From positions 682,001 through 746,000 of the forward strand of contig NC_037319.1 in NCBI RefSeq assembly GCF_000143535.2: a stretch of 64,000 nt of DNA, given 5' to 3'. This document shows, piece by piece, positions 35,516-48,531 of the stretch. The translations under genes were made by a program, and so were the position numbers. Numbering within the stretch: the stretch's first letter is position 1; every line of letters starts with the position of its first letter. Below the pieces are notes generated by a model, which was given only the letters and a program-made list of their open reading frames with translations, was not told where the DNA came from and made no database searches. The stretch is from Botrytis cinerea B05.10. Its lineage: Eukaryota > Ascomycota > Leotiomycetes > Helotiales > Sclerotiniaceae.

Positions 35516-37575
35516 TATTACAAAGTATATAAAAAATAGCAAAATAATTTTATTAATTAATTTTAATTCTAAAACTAAATTCAAATTTATTCAATCTAAT
35601 TCAAATCCTACAAATATTAAAGGAAAAAGGAAATAGATAATATTTTCTATAAATAATAATAATAATCTAAATAAAAAATATTATTTAATTAATAAAAATA
35701 ATATTATTAATTTTAATAATAATTTAATTAAAAAAAAGAAATAATTGAATATATTAATATTTGAGATTAAATATATTATAAAGAAATAAGCTTTTGAAGG
35801 AAAATATATTATATAAATCCTATTTGATTTATTTAATTATTATAATTATTCTTTAATATAATATAAATATAATTTTGTAAACTTTTTGTAAAATTATATT
35901 TATTGTAATTTATTTATTTTTTTTGATTTTTATATTTATATTTTGAAGATTTAGAAATATTATGAAATAGCCGAATTTTTATTATAATAAATTCTTAATT
36001 AAATTATTTATTGCTATTTTAATTATTGAAAAATATATAAAATAAAAGTTTCTTTTTATATATTTTTATTTTAATTATATATTTTAAATATCAATATATT
36101 TTAATTTTGTAATAATTCTTTCATTTTCTTTTATTATTAATTTAATTGATTATTGATTATTATAGAATATAATAATTGATTATTTAATAATAAAATTGAT
36201 TTCTTTAAGGAATTTAAAAATTATTAATATTTCTTTTGATATATATTCAATTTCTAATAATTCTATTTCAATAATTGATATTATTATAATATCTTATTAT
36301 AATATTTTTTATATTATTAATTTTTTAAATAAAGAAATAATATATTTTTATAATGATTAATAAGAATCTTAATTATTAATAAATAATATATTTGAAAATA
36401 ATAAAAGTTAAGGGATTTAATTATTATTATATTTTATAATATAATATTTTATATTTCAAAAATATTGAATATAATAATTAATTGCTTTTATATAATTTGA
36501 AAATAGATTTATAAGATAATAATTGAATTGTAATATTATGAATGTAATATTTAATTTTATAATAATTATTATATATAATATTAATTTTATTTTTTCTTAA
36601 TAAATTTATATATAAATAGTAATAACTTTATTATTGAATTTAATAAATTTAATAAATAATAATAATATATATATATTTCCTTTATTGAATTCGAATTTCT
36701 TTATTATTTTTTTATTTTTTAATTATATAATATATAAATATTTAGGAATTATTTAATATTATTTAATTCTTTAAATTTATAAATAATTTTAATTTTAAAG
36801 ATAATTTGATTAATTAATATTGAATCTTTTTTGTAATATATAATTTGAATATTATTAATAAGAAATAAAACTAATATAATTTGATTCAAATTAATAAATA
36901 AATAGAATTCCTTTTTACCTTAATTAAATTCTATAACTTTAAATATTTTATTAAAATTCTTAAATCAAATAATTAAAAAATCTCAAAGCTTATATAATAT
37001 ACAATCAAAAATAATATATTTATTAGATTTTTTAAATTTATTAAATAAATAATAGATTATTAATATTTTTAATAAATTTTTATAAATATTAATAAAAGTA
37101 TTTATTATATCAAATTGTTTTATTTTTAAATTATATTTTATTATAAAAGCTATTATAATTCTAAATAATTTTTTGATTAATATAATAATATAGATTAATT
37201 CGATTATATCTTTTATTTATAAATCTTCTCAAATTATTAATCTTATTTTATATTCAATAAGAAAATCTTATTTATTATATTTATAAATAAATATCTATTA
37301 TAATAAAATAAAAATAATTAATATATTCTTTATATTTATCTTATATCAAATTTTATAATCTTTTAAATTATTAATTTTAATTTCATATTTATATTTAAAT
37401 CAAAAATCTAAAAAATAATTTTTAAAATATTAATAATATTTGAATAATTTAAATAAATTTGAAAAATAAATCTTTAATAATATTTTTAACTAATTTTTAT
37501 TTAAAAGAATTAATAAATTGATTTTAATATATATAACAATTATAATTATATTATATATTATTATAAAAGAATTAT
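35516..37575. mobile_element. AT-rich interior between elements A and C, assigned to element B
   Basis: Stop-dense in all frames and without readable motifs. It contains a 29-bp palindrome at 35869-35897. Assignment rests on position between the two nested insertions. Confidence 0.4.
35869..35897. repeat. 29-bp palindrome, copy 6 (between A and C)
   Basis: Left arm ATAATTTTGTAAA, spacer CTT, right arm TTTGTAAAATTAT; flanks AAAT and ATTT. Confidence 0.85.
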
Positions 37576-37846
37576 TGTAAAAGAGTAGAAGGTGGTAATG
37601 ATCACACAAGAAAAGCCTTCGCATATATTAAGCATAGAGTAAGTGGCTATTTGTAGTAAAATAGAGTGAACCATTATATTACAACAGCGAAGTGAGAGAG
37701 ATAATAAAAATTAGATATTCAATTTTTTAGAAGATAATTTTAAAAGATAAAAAATTCGATGATATTTTTAAATCTATAAAAAAAAAGCTATAAATATTAA
37801 ATATTAGTAGTATATAATTTTGAAGTTATATATTTTCATTTTTATA
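37576..37846 (-). repeat. LTR of element C, left copy (3' LTR)
   Basis: 271 bp. On the minus strand it ends CTACTCTTTTACA. The left half retains GC-containing sequence (CACACAAGAAAAGCCTTCGC), while its right half is more decayed than that of the other copy. Confidence 0.85.
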
Positions 37847-37926
37847 TTCCTTTTCATTTTAGTCAATTGATTATTTAATCAATTAAAATTAAAAATTTAA
37901 ATAACAATACTTTTTTTACTATAATT

Positions 37927-37955
37927 ATAATTTCATGAAAAGTTTGTGAAGTTAT
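37927..37955. repeat. 29-bp palindrome, copy 7 (interior of C)
   Basis: Left arm ATAATTTCATGAA, spacer AAG, right arm TTTGTGAAGTTAT. It is about 80 bp inside the left LTR of C. Confidence 0.85.
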
Positions 37956-37998
37956 GAAATACATTTATTGTTTTTCTTTATAATTTTGGTTGAGAATT

Positions 37999-38289
37999 TT
38001 AATCAGTAAATCTTTTATTATACCTTTCTTTAAAAATAACTTTATATATTCTTTTTAAACCTCTTAATCGTTTAAAAAGATTTCGATTATTGGAAAAACT
38101 ATTTTTTATTATATTTGTAACTTTTTCGTTTTCATCTTTTTCATTATTTAATCTTTTATTTTGTTTTGTAAATTTATATCTTCTTTGTTTTATATATTTG
38201 ATTTTTTGGGGAGAGGGGGTAGGGTTTGAGGATTGAAATAATAAAGAGGGAGTAGTATTTTTATTACTAATATTTATAAAGAATCCCAA
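37999..38289 (-). pseudogene. Open frame in element C, near its 3' end
   Basis: A 96-codon frame, Lys/Arg/Asn-rich (KQRRYKFTKQNKRLNNEKDE; later FKRLRGLKRIYKV), the longest in that part of the element. It may be the C-terminal end of pol or a later ORF. No motif is recognised. Confidence 0.3.
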
Positions 38290-40889
38290 TATTCTTTTTT
38301 TTTTATTAACTGAAATATATTTTTGTTTTTGTTTAATTGTTGGTTTTATAGAGACTATATAATAATATGATTTTTTATTATAAATTGATTCTTTAAAAAT
38401 GATATTAATAAAAGTATATTAATATTAATACCAAATTTCTTACTAATATTATTGATATCAATTATAGAATTTGTTATTATTTATTTCAAATAAAAATAAA
38501 GTTTCAATAAAAATAGAATAATTATTCTATAGCAATCTTTTGATAAGAATTTATTCGATAAGGTTTTTAATAATCAGATAACATTCAGTAACAAATCTTA
38601 GGATTTCGTATTGTTTATTTTTTGTAATTATTTTATTAAAGATCGATTTTAAATTGTTATAGGTATTCTTTAGGTTTTAATATTTCATACCATTTTCAAG
38701 GATCGGATTCAAGGTTTTATTATTGTTTTTCTTTATGGTTGTATATGGAATAATTGTGGTTGCGAATAGCTTATCCTTGTATATATCTATGTATGGTTGG
38801 ATAAAAATAGAGTTTTCTTTAATTACAAATGTCCACAAATTATTTTATTTATTTATATATTAATTGGATTTTGTTAAGTTGGTATAACTTTGATATTGTT
38901 TTTTAACCATAATATTATAAAAGAATTTATAATTGAAAATTATCTTACCCTTATTAAATGTATTTTTAGTTAAGGTTTTTTAATCTGTATCATTTAAAAT
39001 GGAAGGTTTAATCTTTTTGTATATAATTTCAATTTGTAATATATTTTTATCATTTTTGTTATAGAAATGTATAATATATACTATAATATAATTCACTGTT
39101 TTATAATTGAATATAGTATATAGGTTTTTAGTATTTCTATATACAAAGGTGTAATCAAACTCTTCTTTTGCTTGAATAATGAGTGTAAGGAATAGTATTA
39201 TTATCAAATGGTATTCCCAATCCATTTATTATTTAGCTATTTCTTTTTAAAGTATCAGATCTTATTTGTAACCTTATTGTTAAGAAATGTAGTAATAGTG
39301 ATAAATGAAATCAAGTTTTTGTTTTTTATATTGATTATGGTGATAATATATTTTTATTAATACAAATATAAAATTCGAATATCGATTTATTAATATAATA
39401 AGAATTGGATTAATAATTAATACTTTTTATTTATCTACATTGTGAATTTTTGTAAGGATAATAAATAACTCCAATTCGAATATTGGTTTATTAATTGTAA
39501 AATTTAAGGGTTGAAATTTCAAAACTTTAAGGAGTCTTTTCTTTTTTTTCTTATTTATGCTTTCATTGGGTTTAAATTAAACAAAGTATTTATTATATAT
39601 TTGTATATCATTAATATAATTCCTACATTTATATATAGTTTTGAGATGGTGGACAAAATACTCACTTTTTATATAAATAGTTTTAAGGCTTAATACATTT
39701 ATTAAATAATAAAAATAGAAATTGCAAAGTCCTTTAGATCTATAGGGAATCAATTCGACCATAATTATCCAGCCGATTTATTTGATTATAAATTTTTTTT
39801 TTAAGATTAGATACCAATCCTTTAATACTAAAATCTTTAATAAGTATTCATATGATTCGAGCTGTTCCACATTTTCTATCTTCTCCTCACTACCCAATAA
39901 TATAATCTATCTCACAATCTATTTATTTATTAAATAATTTTATTACAACTTTTTATTCTTATCAATTACTATAATATTCAATCTTGATTATCTTTTTAAA
40001 TTTATAATCACTTTCTTATTAAAAAATAAAAATAATATAACATTGAATTCAATATATAAATCCCCTACCAATAGAATATCTTTTGAGTAATTGAAACTTT
40101 CTTTTCCAAGTATTCCAATTATATTATATTTAAAACCAAATTGTTTTCGATTTTTATTATTCTATTCAAAAGCTTTGAGTTTTTACTTGAGATTGAAAAC
40201 TTTAAATATTATTCTAAATTTAGAAGATATCAAATATCTATTAACTTATATTTCAGATTTGAATAAGCTTATCAAATAATATATAAATTCCCCATTAACC
40301 ATTTCCAATAATATATCAAAATCAACCAATTTGATTACTTTAAATAGTTTATATTGAAACCTAATTTCATATATCATAATAAGAATTATAATAAAGATAA
40401 CATTTTTATAAAAATAATATTATAATAAACTGAATTTGTTGATAACCTTTTATTATATATATCAAATCTTTTCTATTTTTATAAAAGTCTTTTTATTATC
40501 GATCTTTATTTGCTTTATCAATATATTAGTTTTAATATAGAAATTATCTCGAATAATAATAATTATAGATATTTCTTTTAAATTGTTTTTATAATCTTTC
40601 TAAGTATTAACTTAATTATTGAATTCTAAATACTTAGTGTATTATTCTTTTTCCGAAAATATTTGAATGACTTTATAAGCCTTCATTATTACTAATATAG
40701 ATTCGTTTTTTGCAATTATTATTGCATTGTATCACATATGCTAAAATTGTATATCTAACACATCAATTATTATAATCTAATCTTATTCTTCCTTATTACC
40801 ACTAAAAACTAAAAATTAATTATTTAATGAATGGTAGCCTGAATCTATACTATTATCTTTATTCGATATTATAAAATTCTATATTGAAT

Positions 40890-40918
40890 ATAATTTTGCA
40901 AAAAATTTACAAAATTAC
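40890..40918. repeat. 29-bp palindrome, copy 8 (interior of C)
   Basis: Left arm ATAATTTTGCAAA, spacer AAA, right arm TTTACAAAATTAC; the last base of the right arm is changed. Confidence 0.8.
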
Positions 40919-42796
40919 AATTATAAAAAATATAAAAAATATTTTTAAAAAAAAATGCAAAGGAAAAGAAATAATGAAAAATGAAATTTAAGAGATAAAG
41001 AATCACTGAATACAAAAATATAATAATTGAATCTCAAATAAAGGGAAAATGGGAACTCTATCTATCTTTATAAATCTTTTTTAGCTTTTCCAAATTTAAA
41101 TACAAATTTCTAAACGATTTAATTATAAAAGTAATAAAAGAATATAATATAAAAAAAAGTATTCTTAATTAAAATAAAGAAACTCTCGATTTCTAATAAA
41201 GATAAACAAAATTTATTATTATTTATTATTCTATCCTACCTTAATATATAATTAATACCCTATCAACTACTTCAGTATTATCAAAAAAGTATATTATATT
41301 AATAAACTAATAACTGGGATTTCCATTACAACACAAATATTTATATTTATTAATAATATAATATTTTGATTCTTCTATATCTGATTTATTATATCCTCTA
41401 TTATCACAAAACATTAAACAATTCGCTCACTCCTTTTTGAATTCAATAATACTTCTAAAAAATCTTCAAATTCATTTTCAATAATATTTCCTATATCCTC
41501 TTCACCTCTAATTGAAATATATTCTCCCTTTCTTTTAACAAACTTCTTAAAACAAACTCTTAAATAAATTCTATCAATTGAAAATCTATTCATTTCTTTA
41601 AAAATATAAATACTTTTATTCAATAAAACCTTACTTACATAATATAAACCAAATTATCAATATACAAGCTTCCTTTCCCTAAACATATCGATTTTCAATT
41701 ATAAATCAAATTAAAAAACAATATCCCTTATAATGATTTTCTTATTAATTATATTATTATCTTTATTAAAATACAATTTCCTATCCAAATAATATTATTT
41801 TTTATATATTACTACTTCTTTTATATCCATATTATACATTTCTAATTGATAAAGATATAAAACTAAAAGATCTTTATAAAAAGTAACTTTTTCCCAATTT
41901 AAAATTCTCCATATACTATATTATATTTTTATAAATAATACTAAATGATATCCATAAATTATATAGAATGAAATCAAATTGATTGATTGATATATAATAA
42001 CCCTATCCATAAACAATATTGAATTTAAATAATACAGTTATTCGCTTTTGCTATTTATTATTTTTGCTAATCCATTAATTATAAATCTATATTTTTATTT
42101 GATTTGACTGTTTACTTTCGAATTATAGATGAAGATTTATATCTATTTAATCTTATACTTTCTCAAGAAATATTCGATATATATTTTATTTTTGGATCCT
42201 TCGTTTATAAAAACCTTATCAAAAACTGAATGCCTATAAATAATACTTCAAATAAAGGCAGTAATGGCTTACAATATTGCATTTCTCAATAACTTAACTT
42301 TAATTTAATCTAATAAATCATTTTATAAAGAAATAAGGTATTTATAGTTGTTATTCGGGGGTATATATATAATATCTAAATTGTATTTTTGCTAATAGAT
42401 ATTTATTTATATAGAGTATAAAGATTCTTTTTAAATATTAAATTATTGTTTCTAACAATTGGAATAGGATTTAATAAATCATTTAATATCTTTATATATT
42501 TTATTTCAATAATAAAGTTTATATATTTTATCAAATATATTTTCAATCCTTTTGTAATCATATACTTTATATAAATTATTGATTAATAATATTCTTTATT
42601 ATTAATCATCAATAACCTTACAATGTAATATATTATAAATCTCATTTCTATATAAATACCTTTTATATATGGAAAATCCTAAAATACACTTTTTGAATTT
42701 CAAAAATTCTTAATTTATTATACCTTCGAAATATTATAGGCTAATTAGATATTAAATAATCTTTCGATTTTTAATATTATATTCTTTATTCAATTT

Positions 42797-42825
42797 ATAA
42801 CTTTATAAAAAGTTTACGAAATTAT
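42797..42825. repeat. 29-bp palindrome, copy 9 (interior of C)
   Basis: Left arm ATAACTTTATAAA, spacer AAG, right arm TTTACGAAATTAT. Confidence 0.85.
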
Positions 42826-43864
42826 ATATAATAGAAATATCTTTTATATTATTAAATTAATTTATAATCTATTTATTAATATCTTCCTCTTTATCTTTTT
42901 TAAATATATTAGAGAATATAATTAGTCTTTTTGATAATTTGTTAATAGTAGTGTAGATTGTATCTTTAATATATTATATTTCAAAGTCAAATAGTTTAAT
43001 TTATATAATCTATTGAATAACAAAAGCTTTGAAAAGGTCTATTACTGTTCGATTTAATTAAATAATTAAGATTTTGATATTTGTTTTTAAAATAAAATAT
43101 ATTTTATATAAATCGAATTTATATTTTCGAAGAGCTTTCAATATTTCTTTATATTTCCTTTTTGTTGTATTATAGTTTTTTTCGGCGTTATTTTATAATC
43201 TATTTTTAAAGTGTGTAATAATATGTTTTCTTTTAAATTCTTATTTTAAATATGCTTTTTATTTATTAATGCTAACATTTATTTTAAGAACAATTTGTTT
43301 AATAATTATTGTATCTCTATAATCTAAAGATATCAGGGTTGGAGGTTTAATTAAGTTCTTTTTTAACAATTTTATTATTTATTTTTATTCAATTGTTTAT
43401 AAGAATTCAATATTCTTCTTGAATAAGCGATATAATGGTTCTGCTTTTTATATAAACTTTTCAATTTATATTCGATAGTATATATAGATATCTAGAAATA
43501 TTCAAACTTTTATTGTTGATTTGGGTTTTGGTTAGTCAAGAATCTTTTTGATTTTAACTTTCACAAACTTTTGTTCTTTTGATTCAATTATATAGCTTAC
43601 TATTTTCATTTCATTATAATATTATTTAGACTTTGTATTAATAGTATAGTTTATATATTCAAGATATTCAAGGGTTTTATTAATTGCTTAAATATATTTT
43701 AAAACGAATTTTCATATATCCAATATTATTTTTTTATTATTATATATTGTTTTTGGTTTTTTAATACTGATATTATTTAAAAAGGATATTATTATTATCG
43801 AAATCAAATTATTAAGAATTTTTATAATAATATAATAGAATTGAATTATTGAGTTGGTTGCTTT

Positions 43865-44062
43865 TTAGGGAAATATAATATATTGGAAAAGGTTAAGCGG
43901 GATTTGAAAAGTTATTAAGTTTTTATTTTCGAGAGTTAAAAGTATTTGATTATAATTAGAAAAGAAATCGATTAATGAAGCTATTATGTAGTTTGCAAAA
44001 TTTTCTATAAATATATTTGTATTAGGTGGTAGATTTGTATTTCGAATTATATATCGATTCAA
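43865..44062 (-). pseudogene. Gypsy reverse transcriptase remnant (element C)
   Basis: The frame YIIRNTNLPPNTNIFIENFA, then ASLIDFFSNYNQILLTLENK and NLITFQIPLNLFQYIIFP matches the gypsy RT segment that commonly reads RNTNLPP..D.F.E.FAG..I.SLLDFFSGYDQ..L...SRD.TAFQTPLGL.R...LPQG. D-to-N and G-to-N/S differences fit G-to-A decay. This is a different gypsy lineage from element A, judged by the FFSGYDQ phrase. Confidence 0.8.
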
Positions 44063-44788
44063 TTTTATTATTGTATTAATAATTCAATAGGTATTTAAGA
44101 TTTTCTTTTTTATTAAGAATCATAAATTACAATAGGGTTCATTATATAATTCAAAGATTCCTTATTTTATTCTATTTCTAAGTATAATAGATATTATTTC
44201 TATTAAAACTTTTGATATAAGGAAATCAAATGTTTGCTAGGCTTTATAGGGAATAGTTTTAATTCTTTGTAATAGGATTATATTCTTTTGTACTCATTTA
44301 GTATACATCTAATTGAATACTAAAACTCCTTTTCGATTGAGGAGATAGATTATTAGTATATCTTTTTTCAAATTCATTAAAAGATCTTTACAATCAATTG
44401 CTTTTATTCTTTTAGAAATGAGTTGATATCTTTCAGATTCTTTATTAAAATGGGATATAAGAAACTCTTTCTATTTCCCAAATGGTTTTTGATATGGATT
44501 TCTTAATTAATCGTGTTCAAATTAATCATCTCTTTCATTAAAAGGTTTTTCAGTGATATTACCTAATTGATTCGAAGGATGGATCTTTGTAGTTTTGTTT
44601 TTGTATATTATATTTATTTGTTTTATATTTCTATTTATAATATAAATATTAAACAATTCTTTAAAGGTTTGTAAGAAAACAATATGTTTTCTTTTATCTG
44701 ATTTATCTAATATATTGAAATAGAACTTTTGAAATTCAATATTAAAGGAAACATATATTCTTACAAAATACTTTGATTTACTATTATA

Positions 44789-44817
44789 ATAACTTTATAA
44801 AAAGTTTGCGAAGTTAT
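44789..44817. repeat. 29-bp palindrome, copy 10 (interior of C)
   Basis: Left arm ATAACTTTATAAA, spacer AAG, right arm TTTGCGAAGTTAT. This right arm appears unmutated and gives the likely ancestral arm. Confidence 0.88.
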
Positions 44818-47523
44818 TTAGATTAAAGGAATTGGGGGAATTACTGATATATTGTTTTTTCAATATATTAATATTTAGTTTTCTGATTATATAATTATTT
44901 AAAACTTTTGTTTTATATTTTAAATACTAATTTAAATTTCTTTATTATTATCCATAATTATAAAGTATTATATACTATTTCGATATACAAAGTTAATCTC
45001 TCCTATAATAAACTATAATATTTTTAATAATAATTTATTACAAATATTTTCTATAATATATATATTGATTATATTCGAAACTCCTTTTAATATAATATAA
45101 ATATCTTTATAAATTCCTTTAAAATTCAATAAATCTATATTGATATTTATAATGATTATCTAAACTGAGTTAATAAGTAGATTAAGTTTTCTAACTAAAA
45201 TAGAATCGATTAGATTGATTATAAATCCTAAATTCAAAATCATATTGATTGGATTTAGGTTATTAATACTAACTTTAATCTTCAAAAAGCTTTCTCTATT
45301 TTTATTTGTAATGTATATTAAATCGATATGGTTTATTTGCTTCGGGGTTTTAGGTTAAAGATTAATAGGAAATCGATTGATGGTATTAATCAAGTAACTA
45401 TTCAATTTTGAAGATATAATAGAATCGTTTATTTTAATTATCCATCTTTTCCAAATGACTGAATATTCCCTAAATATCAATTCTAAAGATATATTAATAA
45501 TTAATAAAAGAATATCTTTATTAAGCTTTTTTATATTACCAAAGGTATTTATTATAAGCTTAGGTATTATTCTCTTTTTTGATTTTTTAATCTTATTAAT
45601 AATCCTTTCATAAATAATCTCTGATTTATTAAGGTTTTGAATATTTATAGGTTTAATATCTGGTTCAGTTTTATTATAGTTAAGAGTATCTTTCTTAGGA
45701 GATATCAAATGAATATATTTAAGAATCTTTGAAGTAAGAATAGAATTCTAATTCTTCATATTTTTAATAAATATTTTATAAATCTTATTAGGGTTGTATA
45801 AAGGTTGGCTGCATTTTCTAAATTCAAAACTGATTACATTAATATATTTATTTATAATGAAATTTTCTAGATTGTTGATATTGAAAATTTCTATAATATA
45901 TATATCTTTAATTAATTATATTTGTTTTATTTTTCTTTATAATTAATTCCATTTATTTGATTTAATTTTTAAACTTATTATTTTAATAAAGGAATCTTGA
46001 ATTTTGTAATTATAAATAATAAATAAAAAATTCTCTTTTATATCCTTTAATCTTCAAAATAGTTTGTTATATTAATTATAATATATATATTTATAATCAA
46101 TATACTTTTTAAAAATAGAATAGTTCTTTTTGAAATTGTAATCTTTTTTTTTAAGATATTGATTTTAATAAAAATAATAATATCTTTTCTAAACAATATT
46201 GATATATTCTATATTATTGTTTATATTATTTTGTATATTGTTCAAGTTTAAAAAGAAATAGTATATTGATATTTGGAATTATATAGTAAAAGGGATTTTA
46301 TAATTTAAATAGAAATTAAATATTTGTATTTTTCCTTTTATTCTTTTAAAAGCTTTTTTTTATTGGGTTATTGTAAAAAAGCTTTTAAGTATTTTTATAA
46401 TTTATTTGATATTATTTGTCTTTGAGATAATAGGATTTTTAATTTGCATTTTGATTTTCTTGAATAAAATAATAGTATTAATCAACTTTTCCAAACCCAA
46501 ATCTTTTTTAGAATTGTTTATTTCGAGGATTTTAAATTGGGATTCATTGTTTGTATATTGTATTATTTATTGAAAAACTTTATTCTATTCTATTGTATTA
46601 GATTTTTTCAAATCTATTTTGAATTCAGTAATATATTTACAAACAGTTTTCTTAGGAATATTTTTCAAAAAAGTTTTAGTGATTTCGTTTTTAATTAAAA
46701 CTTTGTTTTTAATCAAATATTGAATAATTTGATTATATTGATATATAAAGTATATAAGTGTATTAATATTATCTTTCCTTTTTTGTTTATATTTCCTAAT
46801 AAAGCAATGAATATAATCTTTTGAATATATTTTCTAATGAATATTATTTATCAAATGCTTTTTGAGAAATATGGGTTTGAATTTGTATTTCCAATTCTAA
46901 TTTTTTTATTATTATTTTTTTATAATTTTGATATTCTCTTAAAGAATTCTTTTTATTTGTAATGGAATTCGAAAACGGAAATCTTCTTTATTTATTTTAT
47001 AATTATATCGAAGTTGTTTTATACCTTTGTATTATTTTATAGTATTGAAATCTTAGAATTATGGTATTCCTTTTTGTTTGAAAAGAAGCAATAATGGAGT
47101 ATTTGTTTTATTCAATTGTTTTAAAATAATAGTAAATTGTATAGTATTAATATGTTCTTTTTATAGAAATATATTAATATCTTGTTTTTATTTGATAGAT
47201 TTGGTTTTTTGTTGCTCCTTTATTTGTTAAAAGAGTGGTTCTTTTTTTTTTAGAGTTTCAGGGGTGTTTTTTAATTTTTGGGAGTTGAATGTGGTAATTG
47301 AATTTAATATATTGAAAGTTGAATTAAAAATCAAATCTCTTTTTTATATTTGATTAACTTCTTCTTTGAATTTGATAAATTCCATATTATTTGAAATGAT
47401 TTCTTTTCCTTTTTTTTTTAATATTTTTATTTTCAATTAATTATTATAGATTACAATTATAAAAGGATAGCAAGATTTTATATTATTATTTTTATATAAC
47501 TTTAAAGTCTTTTATTCTTTTTT

Positions 47524-47552
47524 ATAATTTTGTAAAAAGTTTGTGAAGTTAT
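47524..47552. repeat. 29-bp palindrome, copy 11 (interior of C)
   Basis: Left arm ATAATTTTGTAAA, spacer AAG, right arm TTTGTGAAGTTAT. Confidence 0.85.
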
Positions 47553-48260
47553 AAAAAGATTTATTGTATTTATAATAATCAATATTTCATTATTTTTTGA
47601 TATATTAATATTAAACTTTTTCTAACTTGTAATCTTTTACTTTTTCGAATTTTCGAAATAGTTTTTAATTAAAAAAGTATCTTTATTCTTTGTTTCCTTT
47701 TTATTATTGGGTAAAAGAGAATTCACTTTTGTATTGTTAATAAATATTTATTAAATGGTTATTAGTTCATCTTTATTCTAATTATATATAATCAAAACTT
47801 TATAGAAATTTTCTAATCTTGTAAACTTTTGAATTTTCATTTTATTTATTCTGGTGTCTTTTTGTTTATATAATTTATAAATTGAAAAAGCAAAGATTCT
47901 CTTTTGATTTCTAAGTGATATTGGTATTTTTGTAGAAGATTATTTTGTTTGAGATAGTTATAATATATTTTTTTGATACTATAGTAGATATGGATATAAT
48001 AATAAAATTTTTCTATTTCTTTTTATTTTTATATTAAGAAGTTATATATCGATTTTGAATTTTTAGGAAAATAATATTTCTTTTATTATAATAATTATAA
48101 ATTGCAATATTATATTATTTATAGGTATTCCGGTAATCCCGTTATTTCAATTTATTTATTGTATTCAATAATTATTTACTTTTTGAAGATAATCCAAAAG
48201 CTTAGATTTATATATAGTTATTTGATTTTTCAATATTTTCTTTCCTGTGTAAATCACTAA

Positions 48261-48531
48261 TATAAAAGAATAAAAGGTAATAATGGTTATACAAAAAAAG
48301 CCTTTATATATACCAAACATAAAGTAAATGGCTATTTATAGTAAAATGGGGTGAACTGTTATATCGCAATAGTGAGGTGAGGGAGATGGTAAGAGTTAAG
48401 CATTCAATTCTTTAGGAGACAATTTTAGAAGGTAGAAAATTCGATGATATTTTTAGGTCTATAGAAGAGAAGCTATAAATACTAAACGTTGGTAGCACGT
48501 GACCCTGAAGTCACGTGTTTTCACTCTCACA
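48261..48531 (-). repeat. LTR of element C, right copy (5' LTR)
   Basis: 271 bp. On the minus strand it starts TGTGAGAGTGAAAACACG. Its right end is nearly unmutated and holds an inverted repeat CACGTGAC-CCTGAA-GTCACGTG (48496-48517) with two E-box-type hexamers. Confidence 0.85.

Larger units (their letters stand above)
37576..48531 (-). mobile_element. Minus-strand Ty3/gypsy LTR element C, RIP-decayed
   Basis: About 10.96 kb. Direct repeats 37576-37846 and 48261-48531, both 271 bp, share the whole sequence, e.g. AATTCGATGATATTTTTA and AAGCTATAAATA..TAGTA. A reverse transcriptase remnant at 43865-44062 on the minus strand sets the orientation. The last four flanking bases (TTAT on each side) could be a target duplication but sequence is too simple to be sure. 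It is long for a gypsy element, so a further insertion inside it is possible. Five copies of the 29-bp palindrome are in its interior. Confidence 0.8.
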
